Counted from the stretch's first letter, positions 8,364 to 17,890 are shown. The stretch: 64,000 nucleotides of DNA from Brumimicrobium mesophilum (GCF_003025005.1 NZ_PVSS01000002.1:266091-330090), one strand, 5' to 3'. Made by a program: numbers and translations. The notes: a model not told the origin generated them from the letters alone.

Positions 8364-9980
8364 TTATTTTACCATCACCTTAGGCGCAGCGCTCAAAATT
8401 TCTTCTGATGCATTGCTTTCAAAAGTTTCAAAGTTTTTCACAAATGCTTGTGCTAACTCATTCGCTTTTTTATCAAATGCTGCCTTGTCTTCCCATGTAT
8501 TCACTGGATTTAAAATTTCAGTAGGCACGTCTGGACATGAAGTAGGCATATTTAAACCAAATATTTCATCTGTAATGTAATCTACTTTATCCAACTCACC
8601 AGTTAAGGCTGCAGTAATTAAAGAACGTGTATATTTCAATTTCATTCTTGAACCAGTTCCATAAGCACCACCTGACCAACCAGTGTTGACCAACCATACA
8701 TTTACATCATTACTTTCAATTTTATTTCCTAGCATCTCAGCGTATTTCGTTGGATGTAAAGGCAAGAAAGGAGCTCCAAAACATGCAGAGAATACAGTTT
8801 GTGGCTCAGTAATTCCAGCTTCAGTTCCAGCAACTTTTGCAGTATAACCAGAAATAAAGTGATACATCGCTTGACCTGAAGTCAATTTAGAAATTGGAGG
8901 CAATACTCCAAATGCATCACATGTTAAAAAGAAAATATTTTTTGGATCATTTCCTTTAGAAGGAACCATAATATTGTCAATGTGGTGGATTGGGTAAGAA
9001 ACACGAGTGTTTTGTGTTATCTTATCACAATCGTAATCTGGAGTTGAAGAATCTTCATGGAAACCAATGTTTTCCAAAATTGCTCCAAATTTAATTGCGT
9101 CATAAATTTGTGGTTCTTTCTCAGCTGAAAGATTGATCGTTTTTGCATAACAACCTCCTTCGAAGTTGAATACACTTCCGTTATCAGCCCATCCATGCTC
9201 ATCATCACCAATTAAACGACGATCTTCATCAGATGATAAAGTTGTTTTTCCTGTCCCTGAAAGACCAAAGAAAATTGCAGTGTCTCCATCTTTTCCAACG
9301 TTAGCTGAACAGTGCATAGAAAGTACATCTTTCTCGAATGGAAGAACATAATTCAATACAGAGAAAATTCCTTTTTTGATCTCTCCTGTATATCCTGTTC
9401 CACCGATGATTATCATTTTCTTAGTGAAATTTATCACTGCGAAGTTAGATTGTCTTGTTCCATCAATTTCTGGATCAGCCATAAAATTTGGAGCGCATAC
9501 TACATGCCATTCAGGTTTGAAATTTTTAATTTCTTCATCTGTTGGACGTAAAAACATGTTATAAGCAAACATGTTAGACCAAGGCAATTCAGTTACTACA
9601 CGAATATTCATTCTGTAATCATCATCTGCACAAGCATAAGAATCTCTAACATACATGTCCTTATCCGTAAGGTATGCTTTCATTCTATTGTAAAGTGCAT
9701 CAAATTTATCTGCGTCAAATTTCTTGTTAACTTTTCCCCACCAAACAGTGTTTTCAGTTTTTTCATCGCAAACGATAAAACGATCTTCTGGTGATCTACC
9801 TGTAAATGTTCCAGTATCAACAGCGATTGCTCCCGAATCAGTCATTATTCCTTCACCTAATAGAATTGTATCTTCTACTAATTCCGCTGGAGTCATGTTC
9901 CAATAAACATTTCCTAGGTTTCCTAATCCAATGTCCGACTTTAAATTGGTATTCGAACCTCTTTTACCAAATTCATTCAT
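8364..9980 (-). CDS. pckA: ATP-dependent phosphoenolpyruvate carboxykinase
   Basis: Catalyses oxaloacetate + ATP to phosphoenolpyruvate + ADP + CO2 (EC 4.1.1.49), the entry step of gluconeogenesis, in the cytoplasm. At 538 residues it has the normal length for the family. Visible signatures are GRSPEDRF near residue 61, the substrate-binding region around RQSNF, the P-loop GLSGTGKTT at 239-247 and the metal-binding kinase-2 motif LIGDDEHGW at 256-264. The start ATG is preceded by a -7 element (TATTTTTG on the minus strand, 10012-10019) about 30 bases upstream. The gene is closed by its own strong terminator, so it is probably monocistronic. Confidence 0.98.
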   Translation of the reverse strand: MNEFGKRGSNTNLKSDIGLGNLGNVYWNMTPAELVEDTILLGEGIMTDSGAIAVDTGTFTGRSPEDRFIVCDEKTENTVWWGKVNKKFDADKFDALYNRMKAYLTDKDMYVRDSYACADDDYRMNIRVVTELPWSNMFAYNMFLRPTDEEIKNFKPEWHVVCAPNFMADPEIDGTRQSNFAVINFTKKMIIIGGTGYTGEIKKGIFSVLNYVLPFEKDVLSMHCSANVGKDGDTAIFFGLSGTGKTTLSSDEDRRLIGDDEHGWADNGSVFNFEGGCYAKTINLSAEKEPQIYDAIKFGAILENIGFHEDSSTPDYDCDKITQNTRVSYPIHHIDNIMVPSKGNDPKNIFFLTCDAFGVLPPISKLTSGQAMYHFISGYTAKVAGTEAGITEPQTVFSACFGAPFLPLHPTKYAEMLGNKIESNDVNVWLVNTGWSGGAYGTGSRMKLKYTRSLITAALTGELDKVDYITDEIFGLNMPTSCPDVPTEILNPVNTWEDKAAFDKKANELAQAFVKNFETFESNASEEILSAAPKVMVK

Positions 9981-10011
9981 AATTTTATATTTACGTTGAG
10001 CTTTATTTTTA

Positions 10012-10019
10012 CAAAAATA
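10012..10019 (-). promoter_or_regulatory. -7 element upstream of pckA
   Basis: TATTTTTG on the minus strand fits TAnnTTTG. I see no clear TTG at the expected -33 spacing, so the promoter may be weak or activator-dependent. Confidence 0.5.
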
Positions 10020-10089
10020 AGCGATATTAATCGCATATACTTAATTTATCTTGTATTTTATTCACAATGCTTTTTTAAATGTTGAAAAA

Positions 10090-10488
10090 CTATGACTTAT
10101 AAGTCCTTAAGTATTTAATCAACATGGTCAACCATCCGAATATCATAATCATTCCTCCAATCGGAGTAATTGGTCCAATAAATTTATTGATTTCAACTCC
10201 TGCAATAGGCAATAAGACCAATGCGAAAATTGAACCGGAGAATAAAATCGTTCCCCAAAGAATTAAATTAAATTGAAAAGAAATTTCAAAATCAAATTTA
10301 TGGGCAATTCCAGCAACTGCCAATGCAGCTATTCCATTATAAAACAAATAATTAGCACCCGTGTCAAAACTATCTATTTGACTTTCAGAAACTCCAATTA
10401 TTTTTAGATAATGGGCTCCCATCGCGCCAAGAATAATTCCAAGTACAATAAATATTAATCCTATTAAAATAAACTTTTTATCACTCAT
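10090..10488 (-). CDS. DUF423 family small membrane protein
   Basis: A 132-residue protein with about four transmembrane helices. It opens with KKFILIGLIFIVLGIILGAM and the family motif GAMGAHYLK, and ends with GPITPIGGMIMIFGWLTM. This matches DUF423 (YgdD-like) inner-membrane proteins, whose function is not established. It is the last gene of the bamD-recN run: its start overlaps the 3' end of recN by eight bases, which indicates translational coupling. Confidence 0.85.
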   Translation of the reverse strand: MSDKKFILIGLIFIVLGIILGAMGAHYLKIIGVSESQIDSFDTGANYLFYNGIAALAVAGIAHKFDFEISFQFNLILWGTILFSGSIFALVLLPIAGVEINKFIGPITPIGGMIMIFGWLTMLIKYLRTYKS

Positions 10489-12124
10489 TCATCAAGTTTT
10501 TTGCATTCATTAAAGCGGCTTCATTAATTTTACTCCCACTCATTAATTTGGCTATTTCCTCAACGCGTTGATCATTTTCAATTCGATTTAGATAGGTTTT
10601 CGTAATCCCCTCCTCATCTTGTTTTTTAACCAAAATGTGATGTGTCCCCTTACTTGCCACTTGTGGCAAATGGGTTATCGCCATTAATTGCATGGTTTCT
10701 CCCATTTTCTTTAAATGATCTCCAATTTTTTGAGCTACTTCACCAGACACTCCCGTATCAATCTCATCAAAAATAACTGTTGGTAGTTGTTGTTTCTGAG
10801 ACAATAAATATTGAATCACTAACATCAATCTAGATAATTCTCCCCCAGAGGCAGATTTTTCAATTATCTGAGGAGTCATTCCTTTGTTAGGAGCAAAATA
10901 AAGCGAAATATTATCTGTTCCAAATTCTCCTAACTCAATCGGTTCAAAATCAAATCGAATTGTTGCTCCAACTAGTTTTAATTGATTGAGCAATTCAGCA
11001 ACTTCTTTTTCAAGTTTTTTAGCTACTTTTTTACGAGAAGCAGATAATACTTCAGCATATTTTAATGCTTTAGTGTTCACTATTTGAAGTTCAGCATTCA
11101 TTTCTTCAATTCGCTCGTCTATATGTCCAGAATCCTCAACTTCCTTGACCAGAGAGTTAAACAAATCTAGTAATTCACTTTGAGAATTTAAGTTGTGCTT
11201 TCTCATAGCAGAATTGTAAGCGTCCAATTTATTGATATAACTATTTAAAGTTTCTGGCTCTAAAGTCATTTCAGATAAATCATCTTCTGCAATTGCAGCG
11301 ATATCGTTAAGTTCTAACCTTACCGATTGAATACGTTCTATTAACTCTCCTACTTTTGGATCATTGACATTGGCATTTTTAATTAGTTTACTTAGTATAC
11401 TAATCACTCCTTCATCATCGTCATTTACCAAATGAGAAATTATTTGATAAGCGGATTTAATTTCTTCAAATTGCTCTCCTCTTTCAACTTCTTTCTCTAT
11501 GCTTTCGTAATCCTGTTGTGTTAAGTTAAGTTTTACAAGTTCATCCAATTGGAAAGAATTAAACTCATGTTCTAATTCAAGTTTTGATTTACTTTCTTCT
11601 AATCTTTTAATTTCCTTTTTCAACTTTCTAGCTGAACTATAAACAGATTTTAAGTCGGATAAAGTGGAACTATTTTCTGCGATAACATCCAAAATTGACC
11701 TTTGAAATGCAGTATCTTTTAATGCTAATGTATGGTGTTGAGAATGAATGTGTATTAATCCTTGAGTTAACTCCTTTAATACATTCAGTTGAACTGGCGT
11801 GTCATTAATGAAAGCCCTTGACTTCCCTTTCGCATGAATTTCTCTTCTGATAATTGTTTCTGACTCTAAATCTAAGTCATTTAACTTAAAAAAGTCTGCA
11901 TAAGCTTTTTCATTGATCTTAAAAACAGCTTCAACGATAGTCTTTTTCTCAACATCTCGAATCACTGAATAATCGGCACGTTCGCCTAAAATCAATTTAA
12001 GTGCACCAAGCAAAATTGATTTCCCTGAACCTGTTTCACCAGTAATTACGGTGAAACCACTTTCTAATTCAATTTGTGCATTCTCTATTAATGCAAAGTT
12101 CTTTACCGATAATCGATTAAGCAT
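10481..12124 (-). CDS. recN: DNA repair protein RecN
   Basis: SMC-like ATPase acting in double-strand break repair with RecA. At 547 residues it has the family length. The Walker A motif GETGSGKS lies at residues 29-36, central coiled-coil segments rich in Lys and Glu follow, and the C-terminal half carries the ABC signature SGGELSRLML and Walker B VIFDEIDTGVSG, then ITHLPQVAS. The start ATG touches the stop of the upstream DUF4835 gene by one base, and the 3' end overlaps the DUF423 gene. Placement behind coaBC and the DUF4835 gene is a conserved Bacteroidota arrangement. Confidence 0.97.
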   Translation of the reverse strand: MLNRLSVKNFALIENAQIELESGFTVITGETGSGKSILLGALKLILGERADYSVIRDVEKKTIVEAVFKINEKAYADFFKLNDLDLESETIIRREIHAKGKSRAFINDTPVQLNVLKELTQGLIHIHSQHHTLALKDTAFQRSILDVIAENSSTLSDLKSVYSSARKLKKEIKRLEESKSKLELEHEFNSFQLDELVKLNLTQQDYESIEKEVERGEQFEEIKSAYQIISHLVNDDDEGVISILSKLIKNANVNDPKVGELIERIQSVRLELNDIAAIAEDDLSEMTLEPETLNSYINKLDAYNSAMRKHNLNSQSELLDLFNSLVKEVEDSGHIDERIEEMNAELQIVNTKALKYAEVLSASRKKVAKKLEKEVAELLNQLKLVGATIRFDFEPIELGEFGTDNISLYFAPNKGMTPQIIEKSASGGELSRLMLVIQYLLSQKQQLPTVIFDEIDTGVSGEVAQKIGDHLKKMGETMQLMAITHLPQVASKGTHHILVKKQDEEGITKTYLNRIENDQRVEEIAKLMSGSKINEAALMNAKNLMNE

Positions 12125-13026
12125 TATTCAAGTATTTCTTGGTATTTAGAAGAATTGGCTGGATCTAATCTTTTCAAAGTATTCACCAATTCAATTTTCT
12201 GTTTTCTATCTGCTTCTCCATAAATCCCTTTCAATTCATCTCTTTTAGACTGAACAAAATTGAGAATATTTACAGATCCAGGACGTGAATTATTTACGGC
12301 TAACAATTTATTTACAGCTGCAGAAATGTTTGTTTTTGCCAACTCTTGATTGTTAAACATATTATCTAAACCATCTCTGTGATATTCATAGAAAGTTTCT
12401 CTTAAAGGTGAGAAAAGCTCCTGTAAAGTATTATCTATTAGCCAATATCTATTTCTTCTCCCTTTTTCACTTGATCTCCAACCTAATCCACCACCACTTT
12501 GAGCCAAAGTAACAATATTCTGAGCCTTATTAAAGTTAGGGTCTCCCGCTCTAAGCGAAAAGGAATCTGCGTCTAATCCAATAATGTAATAAGCATAAAA
12601 TGCCAATATTGAGGTAAGATTACTGGTAAATTGATTTTCTGAAAATAATATTTGTGCATTTCTTTGGTATGCAAAACTCACATCCTCATCAAGGAAATTG
12701 ATTAATGTAGTATTATAGGTAGAATTGTAAACTGGTCTTGTAGCCTGAACTTGAAGTGAACCTTCAAACACACCATTCCCAGAAACCTTTGTGATAGACA
12801 ATTGAAACACACAATTTATACGTTCTTCGACTTCATATTGATCTTTCGTCCAGCTTGTACTATTCATCAATTCGAAAATGGATTGCTCTAATTCACTTAG
12901 AACTTCTTGCTCAGTTGTTGTGATATCTACACCTGGCTTAGTTACCACATTCACTTGACAATTCAATTCTTGTCCAGAAACATACAGTATTGATAGCAAA
13001 GATATTATAGTTAGGATAAATTTCAT
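12124..13026 (-). CDS. DUF4835 family protein, probable T9SS-associated (PorD-like)
   Basis: A 300-residue exported protein with signal peptide MKFILTIISLLSILYVSGQ. The pattern ELNCQVNV near the mature N-terminus, FAYYIIGLDADSFSLRAGDP in the middle and GGLGWRSSEKGRRNRYWLIDN are typical of DUF4835 proteins found between coaBC and recN in Bacteroidota. From memory this family is annotated in some databases as type IX secretion protein PorD; I treat that name as a lead, not as shown here. It overlaps coaBC by four bases and recN by one, so the three genes are translationally coupled. Confidence 0.85.
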   Translation of the reverse strand: MKFILTIISLLSILYVSGQELNCQVNVVTKPGVDITTTEQEVLSELEQSIFELMNSTSWTKDQYEVEERINCVFQLSITKVSGNGVFEGSLQVQATRPVYNSTYNTTLINFLDEDVSFAYQRNAQILFSENQFTSNLTSILAFYAYYIIGLDADSFSLRAGDPNFNKAQNIVTLAQSGGGLGWRSSEKGRRNRYWLIDNTLQELFSPLRETFYEYHRDGLDNMFNNQELAKTNISAAVNKLLAVNNSRPGSVNILNFVQSKRDELKGIYGEADRKQKIELVNTLKRLDPANSSKYQEILE

Positions 13027-14222
13027 TTCTTTAATTTAATTAGATAATCCAATATATTATTGGCAACTACTTTCTTTGAAGATAACTCAAATTTAGTAGT
13101 TTTATTGTTGAAGTCCAACAGTGTAATCTTATTTGTATCGTGACCAAATCCAGCACCCTCATCCTCAAGGGAGTTCACAACAATTAAATCTAAGTTTTTC
13201 TTCTTGAGTTTCTCAGCGCCATATTCGACTGCATTGTTTGTTTCTAAAGCAAATCCAACTAAGAATTGATCCTCAGATTTTGATTGACCAATTGTTTTAA
13301 GAACATCTGGATTTTTAATCATCTCTATGGTCATTTCATCAGATGATTTTTTGATTTTTTGTTCTGCAATAGATTTTGGTCGATAATCTGAAACTGCTGC
13401 TGCGAAAATTCCTCCTGTACAATTTGGAAAATTCTTTTGAGCAGCTGCTAGCATTTCATCCGCAGTTTTAATATCTATTCTTGTAAGGTTTTCGTGATGA
13501 ATTTCACATTGGGTTGGGCCAGCAATTAAAATAACTTTAGCTCCTCTTTCCAATAAACTTTCAACAATTGCAAAGCCCATTTTTCCGGTAGAATGATTCC
13601 CTATAAAACGAACAGGGTCAATTGCTTCGTATGTAGGTCCGGCGGTTACCAAAACTTTATGACCTTCCATAGTACTTGAAATACTAAAGAAAGATTCCAA
13701 TTCTTCAACTATGGTTTCTGGTTCAGCCATTCTTCCTTGACCAATTAGCCCACTGGCCAAGAATCCTTCCTCTGCGGGAATCACCTTAACACCATGACTT
13801 TCTAATTTCCTAAGATTTTCAGTAGTGGTTTCATGTGAATACATGTCTAAATCCATAGCTGGAGCCACAATCACAGGACATTTAGCTGATAAATAAGTAG
13901 CGGTCAACAAATTATCACAGTACCCATTCGCGATCTTCGCCAAGGTATTTGCCGTTAAAGGTGCCAATAAAATGACATCTCCCCATGCTCCCATTTCCAC
14001 ATGATTAGTCCACTCCCCATTGTCTTTATTCCAGAAATCAATATAAGCAGGATTTTGTGACAGCGTAGAAACGGTTAAAGGTGTGATAAAATCAGAAGAG
14101 GCAGAAGTTAAAATACATTTAACTTCTGCCCCTTTTTGTTTTAATATTCTGATTAGAAACGCAATTTTATATGCAGCGATACCTCCTGAGATACCAATAA
14201 CAATGCGTTTTCCTTTTAACAT
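13023..14222 (-). CDS. coaBC: Bifunctional phosphopantothenoylcysteine decarboxylase/synthetase
   Basis: Two steps of coenzyme A synthesis: CTP-dependent joining of 4'-phosphopantothenate to cysteine (CoaB, C-terminal) and FMN-dependent decarboxylation to 4'-phosphopantetheine (CoaC, N-terminal). The CoaC half starts with the flavin-binding GISGGIAAYK and contains LLAPLTANTLAKIANG and APAMDLDMY. The CoaB half shows VTAGPTYEAIDPVRFIGN, HSTGKMG and the Lys-rich EKLKKKNLDLIVVN. At 399 residues it has the usual fused length. The start lies nine bases after the rpoZ stop, within the bamD-recN operon. Confidence 0.97.
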   Translation of the reverse strand: MLKGKRIVIGISGGIAAYKIAFLIRILKQKGAEVKCILTSASSDFITPLTVSTLSQNPAYIDFWNKDNGEWTNHVEMGAWGDVILLAPLTANTLAKIANGYCDNLLTATYLSAKCPVIVAPAMDLDMYSHETTTENLRKLESHGVKVIPAEEGFLASGLIGQGRMAEPETIVEELESFFSISSTMEGHKVLVTAGPTYEAIDPVRFIGNHSTGKMGFAIVESLLERGAKVILIAGPTQCEIHHENLTRIDIKTADEMLAAAQKNFPNCTGGIFAAAVSDYRPKSIAEQKIKKSSDEMTIEMIKNPDVLKTIGQSKSEDQFLVGFALETNNAVEYGAEKLKKKNLDLIVVNSLEDEGAGFGHDTNKITLLDFNNKTTKFELSSKKVVANNILDYLIKLKK

Positions 14223-14231
14223 TGTAGTTTT

Positions 14232-14552
14232 TTACTCTTCAATTTTACGCTCAATTGTAATTTCTCCTCTTTCGAATTCATCTATTGCCATAGAAACTGG
14301 CTTAGGAAGACGCTCATAGAAACGAGAAATTTCAATTTGCTCTCTATTTTCGAAAATCTCTTCTAGATTATCTGTAGTAGATGCGAATTCTTGAAGCTTA
14401 TGAGTTAACTCATCTTTTAAATCAACATTAATTTGATTTGCACGCTTTGAAAGCACAACGATTGATTCATAGATATTGTTAGTTCCTTCTTCTAAGTCTA
14501 CTGTATCCCTAGTAATTGTTGAACGTTCTGCTCTACTATTTTTAAAGCTCAT
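14232..14552 (-). CDS. rpoZ: RNA polymerase omega subunit
   Basis: A 106-residue protein with the Bacteroidota omega pattern: TITRDTVDLEEGTNNIYESI followed by VVLSKRANQI. Omega assists assembly and stability of core RNA polymerase. The gene sits between bamD and coaBC, the standard position in this phylum and in many other bacteria next to dfp/coaBC. The C-terminus is acidic and charged (ITIERKIEE). It lies 16 bases after bamD, so the two are probably co-transcribed. Confidence 0.92.
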   Translation of the reverse strand: MSFKNSRAERSTITRDTVDLEEGTNNIYESIVVLSKRANQINVDLKDELTHKLQEFASTTDNLEEIFENREQIEISRFYERLPKPVSMAIDEFERGEITIERKIEE

Positions 14553-14568
14553 ATTTATAAAAAATTAT

Positions 14569-15561
14569 TTAACTATTGACTATTTCCTTTTCTGCTCTTT
14601 TTTGATAAGCCCTTGCCTTTTCAAGTAATTCTGAGTCAGGATATTTTTTGGCAAAGTTATCAAATCTTTTCAATGTTTCCTCAAGATAGTTTACTTTTTT
14701 CTGTTGCGAAGATGTTCTTGACATTTCATATGCATCAACAATATCATTATAGGCATATTGCTCTGCAACAAATATTAATTCTTGAGCCAGTTCATCATTG
14801 TATCTACTTGTTCGTCTAGCGTATGATTCATCTGCAAAAAGGTAACTATACTTTGCATAGGACTCCATTGCATTTTCTATTCTTTCTTTCTTTTTATCAA
14901 GAACACTACGCATCGCTAATTCGTGGTAATTTCTGAATTGTATAAATGCAGCCTCTTTGATAAAACTTGATCGTGGATAATCTTCAAGAAATGACTCGGA
15001 GGAAGCTACTGCTGCCCTACTGTTTTCTGTTCTATCATATAGTTCTACAGCTTCAAATCTTTTCGTTTCCAATTTAAATCTTAATCGATCCATAGTTCGA
15101 TTACAAGAATCTATCAATTCACTTTCTGGATAACGTTGAACAAACAACTGAAGATCATTTAATGCTAATTCCGTTTCCTCTTGATCTAAAGATGGCTTTG
15201 GACTGTTTTTTACTGAACAAATTGCAGTCATAAACAAAGCTTCTTCGGCATTTTCACTAAAAGGATAACGCATTGTGAACTGGTTAAAATAATATCCAGC
15301 CATATAATAGTCTTCAACTTCGAAATATGATTTTGCGATTCTATAATAAGAAACCTCACCCTTATCCGTTTTTGGATAACGCTGATAAATCTGCTCATAC
15401 AAAGTCATTGCTTTGGTGTAAGTTCCTTTTTCATACATACGGTTAGCATGCAAGAACTTCTCGTCGTAATTGTCTCCCTTTACAATCTTCTGATAATCAC
15501 TACAAGAGAATAACACACTCATTAAAAGTGATGCGGAAAGTATTTTAAAAATCATTTTCAT
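14569..15561 (-). CDS. bamD: Outer membrane assembly lipoprotein BamD
   Basis: Lipoprotein partner of BamA in outer-membrane protein insertion. The signal peptide ends in the lipobox LFSC (Cys20 counting from the first Met). Tetratricopeptide-like helices cover the mature part, with the typical strings YEQIYQRYPKTDKGEVSYYR and FNQFTMRYPFSENAEEALFM. At 330 residues it is longer than the proteobacterial protein but normal for Bacteroidota. First gene of the operon leading to recN. The -7 box TACTTTTG (minus strand 15567-15574) ends only five bases before the first ATG, so either the message is leaderless or translation starts at Met3 (15555). Confidence 0.93.
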   Translation of the reverse strand: MKMIFKILSASLLMSVLFSCSDYQKIVKGDNYDEKFLHANRMYEKGTYTKAMTLYEQIYQRYPKTDKGEVSYYRIAKSYFEVEDYYMAGYYFNQFTMRYPFSENAEEALFMTAICSVKNSPKPSLDQEETELALNDLQLFVQRYPESELIDSCNRTMDRLRFKLETKRFEAVELYDRTENSRAAVASSESFLEDYPRSSFIKEAAFIQFRNYHELAMRSVLDKKKERIENAMESYAKYSYLFADESYARRTSRYNDELAQELIFVAEQYAYNDIVDAYEMSRTSSQQKKVNYLEETLKRFDNFAKKYPDSELLEKARAYQKRAEKEIVNS

Positions 15562-15894
15562 CGCTGCAAAAGTATAATATTTATGCCTGTAAATGCAAAT
15601 TTTTGAATAGTTTAACTAAAAGCGCTTTGTTAATAGTACACTTAAACGAAATTTAGTCATTTAAATTTAAGGTTTAATTCGGCGTTTTAAATGAACGAAG
15701 CAATTTGCTAGGAATTGTGTTTAATTCCTAAATGTTTTTGATAACTATTACATTGTTATGATAAAAAAACATTTCCAATTGGTTTGGGATTCATTAAGTC
15801 TTAATAAACCCACTTCATAAATATCACACATGTTATCCACAAATATGTATTACAATAGTTTCTTTTATTTTCGAAAAAAACATAGTTTAGCACC
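15562..15894. other. Divergent intergenic region between bamD and endonuclease I
   Basis: Holds the bamD -7 box (15567-15574, minus strand), a perfect eight-base inverted repeat TAGGAATT/AATTCCTA (15709-15716 and 15723-15730, six-base loop) and one perfect DnaA-box-like TTATCCACA at 15833-15841. I see no gene. Confidence 0.55.
15567..15574 (-). promoter_or_regulatory. -7 element of the bamD operon
   Basis: TACTTTTG on the minus strand, with a TTTG 21 bases further upstream. It is placed so close to the start codon that the transcript would begin at or next to the ATG. Confidence 0.55.
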
Positions 15895-16854
15895 ATGAAG
15901 AAAATATATCATAATAGTATACTATTTACTTTGCTTACGTTTATAAGCTTACAGACAATAGTTGCTCAAATTCCACCTGGATATTATACTCCAGCAGATG
16001 GTTTAAATGGAAGTGCATTAAAATCGGCTTTAAATAACATTATTAAAAACCACAATGAATTCCCATACTCTAGTAGCGGAACAGATGTATGGGATATATT
16101 AAAAGAAACCGATAGAGACCCAAATAATTCTAACAACGTAATTATGCTTTACACCGGGAATTCTGTGAATGGACCTGCCGAATATGACAACAACAATGGT
16201 TGGAATCGTGAACATGTTTGGGCAAAATCTCATGGTGATTTTGGAAATGCACAAGGTCCAGGAACTGATGTCCATCACCTTAGACCATCCAACATTCAAG
16301 TGAATTCAGATAGAGGTAATATGTGGTTTGGAAACGCCACTACCCCACATCTTTTAGGAGGTACACCAACTGGTAATTTCTTTAATTCTTCTCAACACCT
16401 TTGGCAACCAAGAGCAGAAGTAAAAGGCGATGTTGCAAGAATGATATTCTACATGGCTACGCGTTATGAAGGACAAAACGGAGAGCCAGATTTAGAGGTC
16501 ATCGATTATTTACCATCAAACAACAATACCTCCGACCCTGTTCACGCACTACTTTCTGATCTATTGGAATGGCATTTAGAAGATCCTGTTGATGATTGGG
16601 AAAGAAATAGAAATGACATTATCTACTATGACTTTCAGAACAACAGAAACCCATTTATTGATCACCCAGAATATGCTCAGTTAATTTGGGGTGACCAAAC
16701 TTCATCCAACGTAATAAATCAATTGGAGCAAACACACAAAGAAATACTTAAAATAATCGATATTACTGGTAGAGAAGTTACACCTAAAAGCAATACTATG
16801 CTCATCTATATCTATAATGATGGTTCAAGAGAAAAGAGGATAATCACCCAATAA
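15895..16854 (+). CDS. Secreted endonuclease I family nuclease
   Basis: A 319-residue nuclease of the EndA/NucM type. A signal peptide (ends near TIVAQ) precedes the catalytic domain, which contains NGWNREHVWAKS, GTDVHHLRPSN and NSDRGNMWF; the His-rich strings carry the metal-binding beta-beta-alpha site of this family. Substrate would be DNA or RNA outside the cell, giving nutrients or phosphate. The last 35 residues (IIDITGREVTPKSNTMLIYI then DGSREKRIITQ) are a short module seen at the end of many Bacteroidota secreted proteins and resemble a T9SS type A tail, so export to the surface or medium is inferred. Confidence 0.9.
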   Translation: MKKIYHNSILFTLLTFISLQTIVAQIPPGYYTPADGLNGSALKSALNNIIKNHNEFPYSSSGTDVWDILKETDRDPNNSNNVIMLYTGNSVNGPAEYDNNNGWNREHVWAKSHGDFGNAQGPGTDVHHLRPSNIQVNSDRGNMWFGNATTPHLLGGTPTGNFFNSSQHLWQPRAEVKGDVARMIFYMATRYEGQNGEPDLEVIDYLPSNNNTSDPVHALLSDLLEWHLEDPVDDWERNRNDIIYYDFQNNRNPFIDHPEYAQLIWGDQTSSNVINQLEQTHKEILKIIDITGREVTPKSNTMLIYIYNDGSREKRIITQ

Positions 16855-17018
16855 TCAAGTTTATAAAAAATCATAAAATAAGTGTCACACGAAAGTCAAT
16901 CCAAATAATTGTATTAATTTAAAATCGTAAAACTAAACTTTTGAAATCTTGACTGTAAGTAGCATTTTACGAAAAGGTGAACATTTCAAATTAATACTCA
17001 CTATTAAAACTATATATT

Positions 17019-17183
17019 ATGCTTAGATTATCGATTGGATTAATTGTCGTTGCGATTATTGCAGCCATTTTTGGATTTGGAGGAATTGCAGCCGGTGCAG
17101 CTTACGCGGCTAAAATTGTTTTCTTTATTGCAATTGCACTTATTGTTCTTAGTTTAATTTTTGGAGGATTCAGAAAAAGCTAA
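17019..17183 (+). CDS. DUF1328 family membrane miniprotein
   Basis: A 54-residue protein with two hydrophobic helices separated by a Gly/Ala-rich turn: MLRLSIGLIVVAIIAAIFGF, then GGIAAGAAYAAKIVFF, ending GGFRKS. This matches DUF1328 (YtjA-like) small inner-membrane proteins. Function is unknown; members are often stress-induced, which is family knowledge only. A strong terminator lies 27 bases after the stop, so it is expressed on its own short transcript. Confidence 0.88.
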   Translation: MLRLSIGLIVVAIIAAIFGFGGIAAGAAYAAKIVFFIAIALIVLSLIFGGFRKS

Positions 17184-17210
17184 GGAAAAAATTTAAATTA
17201 TATTTATATG

Positions 17211-17240
17211 AAGACGCAATTTGATTGCGTCTTTTTTTTT
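17211..17240 (+). terminator. Terminator of the DUF1328 gene
   Basis: Ten-base arms AAGACGCAAT/ATTGCGTCTT (17211-17220, 17224-17233) with a three-base loop, followed by a run of T. Confidence 0.92.
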
Positions 17241-17318
17241 GACTAAACTTTTATTTATACAAAAAACCTTAAAAAGTAATGGTTTTCATTTCAAATTATA
17301 AAATAAATGGTATATAAT

Positions 17319-17349
17319 TTTGGACATCTTGACATAAGCCATACCTTTG
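17319..17349 (+). promoter_or_regulatory. Promoter of the FKBP isomerase gene
   Basis: TTTG (17319-17322), 19-base spacer, TACCTTTG (17342-17349): a full match to the Bacteroidota promoter. The leader is about 50 bases. Confidence 0.82.
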
Positions 17350-17405
17350 CACAAGATTTAGGTAATTAGACCTCAATCAATATTAATACACAAACAATAG
17401 TTGTT

Positions 17406-17837
17406 ATGAGTCAAGTTAAACAAAATGACAAAGTAAAAGTACACTACACAGGGAAATTATCAAGCGGTGAAGTATTCGATAGTTCAGAAGGACGTGAGCC
17501 AATGGAATTTCAAGTGGGTACAGGTCAACTTATCCCAGGATTTGAAAATGGTGTAATTGACATGAAAGTTAATGAGAAAAAAACAATAGTTATACCTTCA
17601 GCTGAAGCATATGGTGAACCACGTGAAGAATTAATTCAAGAGGTGCCAAAAGATCGTTTACCGCAAGAAATTCAACCAGAAGTTGGAATGGGATTAGTTT
17701 CTAAAACTCCAGATGGTAACGAAATTCAATTGATCGTTAAAGAAGTTAAAGACGAAGCTATCATCGTTGATGGAAACCACCCTTTGGCTGGTCAAGAATT
17801 AACTTTTGATATTGAAGTTGTTGGAATCAACGCATAA
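17406..17837 (+). CDS. FKBP-type peptidyl-prolyl isomerase, SlyD-like
   Basis: A 143-residue cytoplasmic isomerase/chaperone. The FKBP core has KVKVHYTGKLSSGEVFDSS near residues 9-27 and GQLIPGFENGVIDMKVNEKK. An inserted flap domain (about 70-120, VPKDRLPQ... GMGLVSKTPDGN) and the ending HPLAGQELTFDIEVVGI are characteristic of SlyD. The His-rich metal-binding C-terminal tail of E. coli SlyD is absent, so a role in nickel handling is not supported. Own promoter and own terminator, thus monocistronic. Confidence 0.93.
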   Translation: MSQVKQNDKVKVHYTGKLSSGEVFDSSEGREPMEFQVGTGQLIPGFENGVIDMKVNEKKTIVIPSAEAYGEPREELIQEVPKDRLPQEIQPEVGMGLVSKTPDGNEIQLIVKEVKDEAIIVDGNHPLAGQELTFDIEVVGINA

Positions 17838-17890
17838 TTATTCTACTTATTAGAATAGAAAACATAAATTTTATTTTTAATAAAATTGAA

